6,305 nucleotides of DNA from JAKJEP01 sp964580995 (GTDB lineage Bacteria; Planctomycetota; Phycisphaerae; Sedimentisphaerales; SM23-30). Positions 1 through 5,936 of this stretch are shown here, in pieces; position 1 is the first letter of the stretch, and each line of letters begins with the position of its first letter. The stretch lies in NCBI GenBank assembly GCA_964580995.1, contig CAZOMV010000159.1, positions 1 to 6,305 on the forward strand, given 5' to 3'. A model generated the notes under the pieces. That model saw only the letters and a list, made by a program, of their open reading frames with translations, was not told the DNA's origin and searched no databases. A program made the position numbers and the translations under genes.

Positions 1-316
1 TGGCGCGCTTGAACGTCTTATTCGTTATAATATGCAGTTCCCGATGGCTGCCGACCTGCACTAAAGTACAATCCGGACACTGACCGCAGGGGTCTTCAAA
101 TTTCTCTATTTTAGTACCGGGTGGTCTGTCCGCCGGCCAATCCAAACGCTGAACATTCGAACAAAGTAGCAATTTACTCCATTGCCGGGCGATCAACCCT
201 TTGCCGACCCCCTCCGGGCCATAAAAAATATAGCTGTGCGGCACCCGCTGCGATTGACGAGCTTTCTGCAGAAAGTATATAGCTTGATCCTGGCCGACCG
301 CTTCAAGAAGAGACAT
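1..316 (-). CDS. holB: DNA polymerase III subunit delta' (clamp loader), N-terminal part
   Basis: This is the first 105 residues of a DnaX/delta'-type AAA+ protein; the rest lies beyond the left edge. Delta' is the stator subunit of the clamp loader that places the sliding clamp on primed DNA. The N-terminus MSLLEAVGQDQA followed by the RVPHSYIFYGPEGVGKG stretch fits the family start. The P-loop (residues 33-40) has Gly40 where an ATPase has Ser or Thr, which suits delta', usually not an ATPase. Cysteines 52, 77, 80 and 83 form the family's zinc module, but the gap after the first cysteine is 24 residues, against 8 in E. coli. The gene overlaps the end of tmk by 14 bases in another frame, so translation is probably coupled. 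An in-frame ATG six codons upstream (334) is possible, but 316 fits the family better. A GAGG lies 12 bases before the chosen start. Confidence 0.9.
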   Translation of the reverse strand, partial: MSLLEAVGQDQAIYFLQKARQSQRVPHSYIFYGPEGVGKGLIARQWSKLLLCSNVQRLDWPADRPPGTKIEKFEDPCGQCPDCTLVQVGSHRELHIITNKTFKRA

Positions 317-932
317 ACGTTGTAAGTACCTCATAAATACGGGAATGGACCTGCTCCACCGTCCCGGAACCATCTATCACCCGAAAATCATCCCGGCTTT
401 GGGCCAGTTCCAGAAACGCCTCACGAACTTTTTGATGAAATGCGGCCCCCTTACCTTCCATTCGATCAGGCCGATCTCCGACCCGCCCCAATCCGACGGC
501 GGAGGGAATGTCAATAATAAGCGTCAGATCCGGCCAGGTTCGCTCCAGGGTCGTTTCTGCCAAATGCAGTACCACCTGCGGCCCGATTTTGCCCGCAACC
601 GCCTGATAGGCATAGGTACTGGAAACCCATCGGTCACACAAAACACAATTACCCTCGGTCAGAGCCGGACTTATGCACTGGCTGAAAAGCTGGGCCCGGC
701 TGGCCATGTAAAGCAACGCCTCACAACGCACTGACATCTCACCATGGGCGTTATCCAGTAAAATTTGACGGATTTTCTCCCCGATTGCGGTTCCGCCAGG
801 GTCTCGAACTGTGAGGACATCGATTTGTTTTTTTTTGATAACTTCGGATAGCAAAAGAATTTGTGTACTTTTCCCAGCCCCGTCCGGGCCGTCCATCACG
901 ATAAATTTTCCCTTGAGCTTATTCCAATTCAT
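303..932 (-). CDS. tmk: Thymidylate kinase (dTMP kinase)
   Basis: This enzyme phosphorylates dTMP to dTDP with ATP in the cytoplasm, an essential step towards dTTP. At 209 residues it has the normal length. The P-loop GPDGAGKST is at residues 15-23, and RDPGG at 43-47 corresponds to the usual R-E-P-G-G. The DRW motif (100-102) is followed by SSTYAYQ, and PDLTLIIDI (134-142) is the typical core strand. The lid around 150-170 carries Arg150, Arg154, Arg157 and Lys161. The P-loop has no arginine, so this looks like the bacterial type II arrangement, in which basic lid residues assist catalysis. It starts 74 bp after the GH10-like gene and overlaps holB at its end, so it is probably the middle gene of an operon. 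The ATG at 932 has no clear Shine-Dalgarno; a TTG five codons later is preceded by GGA and remains an alternative. Confidence 0.97.
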   Translation of the reverse strand: MNWNKLKGKFIVMDGPDGAGKSTQILLLSEVIKKKQIDVLTVRDPGGTAIGEKIRQILLDNAHGEMSVRCEALLYMASRAQLFSQCISPALTEGNCVLCDRWVSSTYAYQAVAGKIGPQVVLHLAETTLERTWPDLTLIIDIPSAVGLGRVGDRPDRMEGKGAAFHQKVREAFLELAQSRDDFRVIDGSGTVEQVHSRIYEVLTTYVSS

Positions 933-1006
933 TCGGTGATGATACGCCCTGAAACCAGATCTGTCAACGGGCAGACAAAAGTAGTTCTATCCTATGGGAC
1001 TTAAGT

Positions 1007-2518
1007 CTATGGGTGCCCTTTGCCGCGTTCGGGTTTAATTAACTCTTTTTTCAATTCACAAAACTGTTGATAGGACAGTTTGGGAGTGAGATCCTTTTTT
1101 ACCAATCCGCCGTTTTGCATGATCCCCGCTTCACAATCAGCCAGATCCTGCCAGGTAATCGTATCGATATAGGGTTTACTCAAAGCAATTCGATACACAT
1201 TTCTCAGCCATTCCGCCTGTACCTCTTCGGACCAGGGGCCATGCCAAAAACCTGCTTCACAATTTTTATCCGTCTTATCCGGCAGTTTTTCTGCATCGCT
1301 GGGGACCTGCACGCTGGCCAGATGAACCTGTTTGCCAAAATTGGCAAACCGGTCCAGCAGGCTGGATATCTCCAGCAGATCTCGGCTGCGGCAGCCGGAG
1401 CCGGGATGACCAAAACGAATTTTAAGGCCGAATCCGTCAAATACAATCCCGCTCTGACAAACCATATCCGCGTAAATCAGCGGCGGTACCGTTCGCTGAT
1501 TCAAAGCATAATACTCGCCCCACGGCTCAACCAGCTCAATCAGTACCAAACTGCGGGTCGAAGACCGTTTGGCCGCCAAGGCCGCCGAACGGGTCATCTC
1601 GATAATCTGCTCGAAACTGAAATTGAAGCAATTGTAGGCATTTAAACCGCTGATCACATCCCAGGCCTGCACTTTTTTGCTATACCGCTCGACGACTTTG
1701 GAAATAAATTCATAGGCCATCTCGCGAACCTGTTCAAAATCGTTCTCCCAGATATAGAGCCAATCCGGAATCATTGCAGGCGAAAAACTTACCAATGGCC
1801 CCACTTTTACCGCAATCCGATTGTGAACCAGTTGGCTGACACATTCGTCAAGCAGTTCGAAATTCTGCTCTTGTTCCTTCGGTTCAATTTCCCGCCAGCA
1901 GACCGGCACCGTCACAAAATGGAAATTCGCCTTGATATAGTTCATATAGGCATGGTCTTTGATCCGCAGGGGATCAATGCTGCAGCCGAAACTGTGCCGC
2001 CCGAAACCCTGCGTGCTAGTTCGCCGCTGCAAAAAAACCTCGGCATGGAATTGCGCCATTTTTTCACCGGCCTGCATCGACAGGGCCAGAGACTCATCCG
2101 CAAATTTGGAAGCTATTTCCGGTTCGTCCAGATGGCATAAAGCAGCGACAAATTTATCCAGGGCATCATCAATTAATTGATGGTGCTCCTCCGCCAGCTC
2201 CAGGTCCGTCATACCCCATTCTTCCCGTTTCTGACTGATTTTCAACAAGCGAGAGCGGGCTATTTCCACATTCAGGTTATAGGGCCGATTCCGGATCGGA
2301 AGACGGGTTGTCTGCAGGGATATCTTGCCGAAACCCTCCACCTCCCACAACAGCGAGAGTCCCACGGCGCTTTCGCTGTTTCGCAGGCCGATTAGCTGGC
2401 CCTCAGCAAAATTTAACTGCGCCCGCACCGGGATATCATCCTGCCCGAACAGGTGCGCCCCCGCCAGCGACATCTGCTGCACCGCCTTGCCATGACTAAA
2501 AACCAGAAATCGAATCAT
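1007..2518 (-). CDS. GH10-fold protein lacking catalytic glutamates (planctomycete-type)
   Basis: This 503-residue protein has two parts. Residues 1-160 form an alpha/beta region with no signal peptide, including LQTTRLPIRNRPYNLNVEIAR (68-88 region) and a helical stretch at about 105-165. Residues 165-493 follow the glycoside hydrolase family 10 (xylanase) barrel: FHFVTVPVCWREIEP (199-213) matches the second strand, AWDVISGLN (285-293) the acid/base strand, and VHLASVQVP (398-406) the nucleophile strand. VQAEWLRNVY and ITWQDLADCEAG, then DLTPKLSYQQF, match the usual C-terminal end. In true GH10 enzymes the two strands read WDVVNE and xITELD. Here the glutamates are Gly291 and Ser402, so retaining glycosidase activity is not expected. 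From memory, similar proteins occur in planctomycetes and are often labelled xylanase. Carbohydrate binding or a structural role is possible. An AGGA lies 6 bases before the ATG. It is the first gene of the tmk-holB cluster. The fold call is firm; the function is unknown. Confidence 0.8.
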   Translation of the reverse strand: MIRFLVFSHGKAVQQMSLAGAHLFGQDDIPVRAQLNFAEGQLIGLRNSESAVGLSLLWEVEGFGKISLQTTRLPIRNRPYNLNVEIARSRLLKISQKREEWGMTDLELAEEHHQLIDDALDKFVAALCHLDEPEIASKFADESLALSMQAGEKMAQFHAEVFLQRRTSTQGFGRHSFGCSIDPLRIKDHAYMNYIKANFHFVTVPVCWREIEPKEQEQNFELLDECVSQLVHNRIAVKVGPLVSFSPAMIPDWLYIWENDFEQVREMAYEFISKVVERYSKKVQAWDVISGLNAYNCFNFSFEQIIEMTRSAALAAKRSSTRSLVLIELVEPWGEYYALNQRTVPPLIYADMVCQSGIVFDGFGLKIRFGHPGSGCRSRDLLEISSLLDRFANFGKQVHLASVQVPSDAEKLPDKTDKNCEAGFWHGPWSEEVQAEWLRNVYRIALSKPYIDTITWQDLADCEAGIMQNGGLVKKDLTPKLSYQQFCELKKELIKPERGKGHP

Positions 2519-2524
2519 CCACTA

Positions 2525-2550
2525 TCCTATTCGCAAACTTCCTTATTATA
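2525..2550 (-). promoter_or_regulatory. Candidate -10 box and RBS of the GH10-like/tmk/holB operon
   Basis: Read on the minus strand, a perfect TATAAT (2545-2550) lies about 26 bases before the ATG, and AGGA (2525-2528) is 6 bases before it. The -35 region is poor: the best hexamer, TTAAGT at an 18-bp spacing, has only 3 of 6 matches. A second weaker candidate, TTTTCA-N17-TATACT (2842-2870), would give a leader of about 317 nt. Either may be used. Confidence 0.4.
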
Positions 2551-2643
2551 TCTTCTTATATACAAATAACTTAAAAATACAAACAGCCATGTCCATCGTC
2601 ACGACCAATCCAATACCATGTTTGTTCAAACCCCTAGGGAGTT

Positions 2644-2744
2644 AATAGTAAGTGAAACTATGAGGGCAGTGCAAAAAAATCAAAAAGATTATAAAATACT
2701 ATGAAAAATATATTTATGAAGGATTTATAATAGCACTTACTATT
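2644..2744. repeat. Perfect 11-bp inverted repeat with 79-bp interior
   Basis: AATAGTAAGTG at 2644-2654 is the exact reverse complement of CACTTACTATT at 2734-2744. The interior is very AT-rich. No target-site duplication is visible at the outer edges and the match does not extend. It could be a pair of operator sites, a long-loop structure or a small decayed element; the sequence alone does not decide. Confidence 0.6.
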
Positions 2745-2872
2745 TTCTGCCTCTTAGCTTCTCCACTTTCCGGCTACCCCGAGCCTGACTTATTCATTCC
2801 TTATTAGTAAAAAATCATATAACACCCATACACTGTCTATTAGTATAATTGATTTTAACCCCCGTGAAAAGT

Positions 2873-2909
2873 AGTTGTCTGAACAGAAAATTCTTCTTGT
2901 CCAACAACT
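2873..2909 (-). terminator. Imperfect hairpin after glycerate kinase, possible weak terminator
   Basis: AGTTGT (2873-2878) pairs with ACAACT (2904-2909). Inside this, TGAACA pairs with TGTCCA apart from one mismatch, and GAA pairs with TTC, leaving a short AT loop. It lies about 60 bases beyond the glycerate kinase stop. On the minus strand only a short T-run (ACTACTTTT) follows, and the stem is GC-poor, so termination would be weak. It could also be a protein-binding dyad. Confidence 0.3.
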
Positions 2910-2970
2910 TTCGACTTATCCTATTTATTTATAACGTTTTATAGAATTTTTCACCGCTCCTCGAAACCTG

Positions 2971-4125
2971 TTATTTTTTTGGATTTTGCCCCCGGCTCGT
3001 ATAAATACGCATTACATTTTCAGCCGCATCCGCCAGTAAGGCCTCCCCCTGACACATCGCCTGAGCCAGACTCATCGGCCCCCGGCATATCCCCACAATC
3101 GCAACCACCCCCACTTCATATACATTATGTGCATCCTTGCCAATCGAACCGGCTAGGGCGATTACCGGTATTGCCTGCTTTTTCGCCTCAGCGGCTATCC
3201 CGGCGATGGTCTTGCCATATGCGGTCGAGCCGTCCACTTGCCCTTCCCCGGTAATAATCAAATCCGCGTCTTTTATCTTCTCTGCAAATCCCACCTGCCG
3301 CAAAACAATCTCAATCCCCCGCTCCAGCCGTGCCCCAGCAAACGCCATCAGCCCACACGCCAGCCCCCCTGCCGCCCCCGCTCCCGGAATATTCCGAAAC
3401 TCCCGTCCAGCCTCCAGTTCGATCACCTCGATTATCCGCTCCATATTCCGCTCCAGCAGCTCGGTATCTGCCGAACTGGCCCCCTTCTGCGGGCTATAGA
3501 TCCGGCTGGCACCTGCCGCACCCAGCAGCGGATTGGTCACGTCGCACGCCACACGAAAGTTACAATCCTGCAAGCACTTATGCACCATGCCGCGATCCAC
3601 TCGCAACACCTCACCCATCCGCCGTCCCGTCATCCGCTCCCGGATTTCCCGACCTCCCCTATCGAAAAACTTCACGCCCAGTGCCTGGGCCATCCCCGTG
3701 CCGCAATCGTTGGTCGCCGAACCGCCCACCCCGATTAAAAACTCACGGGAACCATCCCGCCAGGCGGCCATGATTAAGTCACCGACTCCATAAGTCGTTG
3801 TATCCAAGGGATTTCGCTGCTTCGGCGGAACCAGCGGCAAGCCCGCCGCCACCGCTATCTCTATCACGGCTGTTTGACTACCGCCCAGCACACCATATTT
3901 TGCCTGCACCGTCTCTCCCAGCGGCCCGCATACTTCCGCCTGCCGTATCTCTCCCCCCGTCGCCAGTACCAGTGCTTCTACCGTACCCTCTCCGCCGTCA
4001 GCCATCGGCAGCATAACAAGTTGCGCGTCCGGCGCCGCGCGCCGTACCCCCGCCGCTATCGCGTCCGCTGCCCGGATTGCACTGACCGAACCCTTAAACG
4101 AATCGGGTGCTATTATAATCTTCAT
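2971..4125 (-). CDS. glxK: Glycerate kinase (GlxK/GarK family)
   Basis: This 384-residue kinase belongs to the family that phosphorylates D-glycerate, giving 2-phosphoglycerate in E. coli GarK and GlxK, and so feeds glyoxylate, serine or sugar-acid breakdown into glycolysis. Family motifs run in order: APDSFKG (6-12), MADGGEGT (41-48), RNPLDTTTYG (104-113), GVGGSATND (132-140), ACDVTNPL (193-200), PQKGA (212-216), GAGAAGGL (248-255), TGEGQVDG (292-299) followed by GKT, and ALAG (323-326). Length and motifs are complete, so it should be active. The start at 4125 gives the family N-terminus MKIIIAPDSFKG. The frame stays open upstream, with an ATG at 4158 and a TTG at 4176, but the predicted transcription start near 4158 excludes the TTG. 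Shine-Dalgarno pairing before 4125 is weak (AAGAAA). It has its own promoter and is divergent from the Nudix gene. No other pathway gene is in view. Confidence 0.95.
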   Translation of the reverse strand: MKIIIAPDSFKGSVSAIRAADAIAAGVRRAAPDAQLVMLPMADGGEGTVEALVLATGGEIRQAEVCGPLGETVQAKYGVLGGSQTAVIEIAVAAGLPLVPPKQRNPLDTTTYGVGDLIMAAWRDGSREFLIGVGGSATNDCGTGMAQALGVKFFDRGGREIRERMTGRRMGEVLRVDRGMVHKCLQDCNFRVACDVTNPLLGAAGASRIYSPQKGASSADTELLERNMERIIEVIELEAGREFRNIPGAGAAGGLACGLMAFAGARLERGIEIVLRQVGFAEKIKDADLIITGEGQVDGSTAYGKTIAGIAAEAKKQAIPVIALAGSIGKDAHNVYEVGVVAIVGICRGPMSLAQAMCQGEALLADAAENVMRIYTSRGQNPKK

Positions 4126-4164
4126 GATGCCACGTTTCTTTCTTAGGGAAATTGTCATAAACCA

Positions 4165-4192
4165 ATTGTAATTCAATACTTTCTCCCGTCAA
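4165..4192 (-). promoter_or_regulatory. Sigma-70-type promoter for glycerate kinase
   Basis: On the minus strand TTGACG (4187-4192) is followed after 16 bp by TACAAT (4165-4170). Each hexamer has 5 of 6 consensus matches. The expected transcription start is near 4158, which gives a leader of about 33 nt to the ATG at 4125 or a nearly leaderless message from the ATG at 4158. Confidence 0.65.
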
Positions 4193-4236
4193 ACAGTAAA
4201 CCGCCAGGCCATTTTCCGATCCCCCCTATCCCATCC

Positions 4237-4265
4237 TTTACAACGGATGACCAATCCGCTATATT
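4237..4265 (+). promoter_or_regulatory. Sigma-70-type promoter for the Nudix gene with a dyad in the spacer
   Basis: TTTACA (4237-4242) and TATATT (4260-4265), 5 of 6 matches each, are 17 bp apart. The expected start is near 4272, giving a leader of about 48 nt to the ATG at 4320. The spacer contains the inverted repeat CGGAT-GACCA-ATCCG (4244-4258), which is well placed for a repressor but has only a 5-bp arm. Confidence 0.65.
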
Positions 4266-4319
4266 CCCTTTTGAAATGTAACTCACAAATAGCATACGCT
4301 TTACATAAAGGACGGCTGC

Positions 4320-4940
4320 ATGGCTCAGGATGAACAGGTATTGGTAATTGAACGCAAGGTAATCGATAAGTTGGGAATATTTAATGGTTTGCAATTCGAT
4401 GTGGAACGGTATCGCCGCGAAATTTTTGTCCCCGGCGTGCCTCGATTCCTGCCGCGGGCACAGGTTGAAAAAGACCCAACTTACAAGCAGCTAATACCTT
4501 ACGTCATTATGAGCCACAACGGCAAGTACCTTAGCTATGTTCGCGGCAAACGGGCTGGGGAAACCCGACTGGTTGGTTTACGCTCCATCGGGATCGGGGG
4601 CCATATCAATCCGGTGGACAATATGTCGTTATTTGACAATGACTTCTATGAAACTTACCTGACCGCGGTGGATCGGGAGGTGGCTGAGGAGGTCGCGGTC
4701 GAAACCAATCATACCAATGAAATCGTGGCCCTGCTCAACGACGAATCCAACGAGGTTGGCAGCGTTCACCTGGGGATTGTCCACCACTGGGTACTCGATG
4801 AACCCGCTGTAAGTCGCCGTGAACAAATGATTACCCAAATGTCCTTCCTCAGTCCGGCGGAACTGTATGAGATGAAGGACACGCTGGAAACCTGGTCCGC
4901 TTTGTGCGTGGAATACCTGCTGAAAATACAAAATTCTTAA
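4320..4940 (+). CDS. Nudix-fold predicted phosphoesterase (COG4112-like)
   Basis: This 206-residue protein resembles the family annotated as predicted phosphoesterase of the MutT/Nudix group. Nudix enzymes cleave nucleoside diphosphates linked to another group, using a divalent metal. The box can be traced: GGH at 93-95, then Glu111, seven residues, and REVAEEV at 119-125, so Glu111, Arg119, Glu120, Glu123 and Glu124 are all present. Between the glycine and Glu111 there are 16 residues instead of the usual 5, an insertion of about 11. The usual glycine after the EE pair is Ala126. VIMSHNGKYLSYVRGKR (62-78) is typical of the family before the box. No signal peptide or membrane segment is seen. 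The start is supported by AAAGGA (4307-4312) 7 bases before the ATG and by the upstream promoter. It is a single-gene unit divergent from glycerate kinase. The substrate cannot be predicted. Confidence 0.8.
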   Translation: MAQDEQVLVIERKVIDKLGIFNGLQFDVERYRREIFVPGVPRFLPRAQVEKDPTYKQLIPYVIMSHNGKYLSYVRGKRAGETRLVGLRSIGIGGHINPVDNMSLFDNDFYETYLTAVDREVAEEVAVETNHTNEIVALLNDESNEVGSVHLGIVHHWVLDEPAVSRREQMITQMSFLSPAELYEMKDTLETWSALCVEYLLKIQNS

Positions 4941-4962
4941 TGCCACCTGCCATTCGATTTTC

Positions 4963-4997
4963 TTCCCAATATGCAGGTTTTTGCAGATTTTTGGGAA
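4963..4997 (+). terminator. Weak hairpin after the Nudix gene
   Basis: TTCCCAA (4963-4969) pairs with TTGGGAA (4991-4997) around a 21-nt loop, starting 22 bases after the stop codon. The loop holds a direct repeat of GCAGRTTTTT. No T-tract follows the stem, so it is a poor candidate for an intrinsic terminator. Confidence 0.2.
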
Positions 4998-5030
4998 AAT
5001 GGGATGTCTGGGGTGAGTTGGTAAATGTTG

Positions 5031-5113
5031 AAGAAAGTATAGCAAAAGATGAAGAAAATGATGTAAAAGTATAGTAAAAGGCGCGCAAAGTTGAGTAAAA
5101 GTGTGGTAAAAAT
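5031..5113. repeat. Helically phased A-tract array (likely curved DNA)
   Basis: Eight A3-A5 runs end at about 5036, 5047, 5058, 5068, 5079, 5089, 5100 and 5112, an average step near 10.7 bp and close to one helical turn. The recurring unit is roughly TRTRGYAAAAG. In-phase A-tracts bend DNA, so intrinsic curvature is expected here. Confidence 0.65.
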
Positions 5114-5139
5114 GGATGATATTTGCACGTGGCATAAAT

Positions 5140-5167
5140 AGTTATCAGTTAATGGTTATCAGTTATC
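5140..5167. repeat. Heptamer tandem repeat RGTTATC, first block
   Basis: Four 7-bp units read AGTTATC, AGTTAAT, GGTTATC and AGTTATC, followed by GGT. The same unit reappears at 5550-5584, and the decamer AGTTAATGGT (5147-5156) recurs at 5661-5670. Confidence 0.75.
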
Positions 5168-5245
5168 GGTGAAGAGGGGAATTTAGAGGGAGGAACATTA
5201 ACTATATTATCCAAGTTGACAATGATAAGATGGGGTGAGGAGGTA

Positions 5246-5310
5246 AATTCTAAATTCTAATTTCGAAATTCTAGACAATGTCAAATTTTCAAAATTTGAA
5301 TTTCAAAACA
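5246..5310. repeat. AT-rich block with nested palindromes
   Basis: The block holds repeated AAATTCTA-like words, a perfect 12-bp palindrome AATTTCGAAATT (5259-5270), and a perfect 9-bp stem around a single C, TCAAATTTT-C-AAAATTTGA (5281-5299). It resembles, from memory, low-complexity intergenic repeats common in some planctomycete and related genomes. Confidence 0.6.
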
Positions 5311-5430
5311 AAGAAAAATGACAGAGCAAAAATCAAAATTTGGAAGAGGGGGAGATTTTGACAAAAGTTGGGGCAAGGAAGTGCGAAAAGTTTAAAAGGT
5401 GCGAAAAGGGGGCAAATGAAAGATTTTGAA

Positions 5431-5460
5431 CCGCGAATGAACGCGAATTTACGCGAATAG
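5431..5460. repeat. Decamer tandem repeat NCGCGAATNN, three units
   Basis: Three consecutive 10-bp units read CCGCGAATGA, ACGCGAATTT and ACGCGAATAG. The CGCGAAT core is invariant. From memory, this word is a dispersed intergenic repeat in several bacterial groups including the PVC superphylum; a database search would be needed to confirm that. Confidence 0.8.
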
Positions 5461-5473
5461 GAAGGGAGAAGAA

Positions 5474-5507
5474 TTTTCACCACGAAGCTGGGGAAGGGCA
5501 CGAAGGG
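5474..5507. repeat. Nonamer repeat built on CACGAAG
   Basis: After TTTCAC, three 9-bp units follow: CACGAAGCT, GGGGAAGGG and CACGAAGGG (5481-5507). The middle unit is degenerate. The CACGAAG word is, from memory, often found near ACGCGAAT repeats in planctomycete-like genomes. Confidence 0.65.
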
Positions 5508-5543
5508 GGGGGAAGAAAATTACGAATTATGAATTACGAATTA
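5507..5543 (+). repeat. 37-bp direct repeat, copy 1 (purine run plus ATTAYGA heptamers)
   Basis: Six G and AAGAAA lead into 7-bp units ATTACGA, ATTATGA, ATTACGA and a partial ATTA (5519-5543). The whole 37 bp recurs at 5617-5653 with a single difference (A at 5526, G at 5636), exactly 110 bp away. Confidence 0.9.
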
Positions 5544-5549
5544 AAAAAT

Positions 5550-5584
5550 GGTTATCAGTTATCGGTTATCGGTTATCGGTTATC
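5550..5584. repeat. Heptamer tandem repeat RGTTATC, second block
   Basis: Five exact-length units read GGTTATC, AGTTATC, then GGTTATC three times, followed by AGTT. This is the same unit as the block at 5140-5167, about 400 bp away. Confidence 0.85.
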
Positions 5585-5616
5585 AGTTCAGACAAATCAG
5601 ACAGGCCGGGAGGGGA

Positions 5617-5653
5617 GGGGGGAAGAAAATTACGAGTTATGAATTACGAATTA
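5617..5653 (+). repeat. 37-bp direct repeat, copy 2
   Basis: This is the second copy of the 5507-5543 repeat, with 36 of 37 bases identical. It sits at the end of an uninterrupted 22-nt purine run (5608-5629) containing GGGAGGGGAGGGGGG, which could adopt non-B structure. Confidence 0.9.
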
Positions 5654-5664
5654 CAAGAATAGTT

Positions 5665-5880
5665 AATGGTGGGAAGAAGACTGGCTCACCGCCTCCTGGG
5701 ATTGGAGGGATGGACGGTTTATAGGAGGTTTCGGCTCGGACGCATGGAATGCCGGTTTCCCCCCGTAAAAGAACAGGCAGAGATTGGCTGGACCATTTCG
5801 ACGCGGGTGCGAATGGAATATGACGGGTTCATCGGTTACGGCCTGGATCGCGGCAGGGGGAATGGTGGATGGCCGAATAA
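5665..5880. other. GC-richer island with broken reading frames, possible gene remnant
   Basis: This stretch is visibly richer in GC than both flanks. One plus-strand frame (5667-5768) reads a tryptophan-rich peptide containing SWDWRDGRFIGGFG and then stops. A neighbouring frame further on contains EYDGFIGYGLDRG, similar to the DGRFIGGFG part. Related peptides in different frames suggest a decayed coding sequence with a repeated motif, but no family is recognised and chance is possible. A minus-strand frame is also open for about 80 codons but has no ATG. Confidence 0.25.
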
Positions 5881-5936
5881 TAGTGATTTTGGGTAGATTG
5901 ATTTAAGATATTTTATGGCAGGTATTTATGTGAAAT

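Larger units (their letters stand above)
2519..2970. other. AT-rich intergenic gap between glycerate kinase and GH10-like gene
   Basis: This 452-bp gap has no reading frame of useful length on either strand. Both flanking genes are on the minus strand. The gap carries the candidate operon promoter near its left end, an 11-bp inverted repeat enclosing 79 bp, an 8-bp palindrome CCCTAGGG (2632-2639), and a weak hairpin after the glycerate kinase stop. No tRNA or known riboswitch shape was recognised. Confidence 0.7.

Noticed and set aside
998..1007. 10-bp palindrome GACTTAAGTC flanked by CTATGGG direct repeats between the GH10-like gene and tmk
   Set aside because: Too short and AT-centred for a terminator, overlaps the stop codon, and no T-tract follows.
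4629..5135. Minus-strand open frame of 168 codons opposite the Nudix gene
   Set aside because: It is antisense to a clear coding region and extends through the phased A-tract array; no protein-like pattern is seen.
5215..5220. Perfect -35 hexamer TTGACA
   Set aside because: No -10-like hexamer at 15-19 bp; the following bases are G-rich.
5289..5501. Minus-strand open frame of 70 codons
   Set aside because: It is a translation of the AT palindrome block, the decamer and nonamer repeats; the peptide is low complexity and rich in Phe, Leu and Ser.
5140..5653. CRISPR array
   Set aside because: Repeats are 7-10 bp direct tandem units with no spacers of regular length and no cas genes.
5666..5896. 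Plus-strand frame of 76 codons starting with ATG
   Set aside because: No Shine-Dalgarno site of good spacing, Arg/Gly-rich composition and no recognisable family; treated as part of the possible remnant instead.
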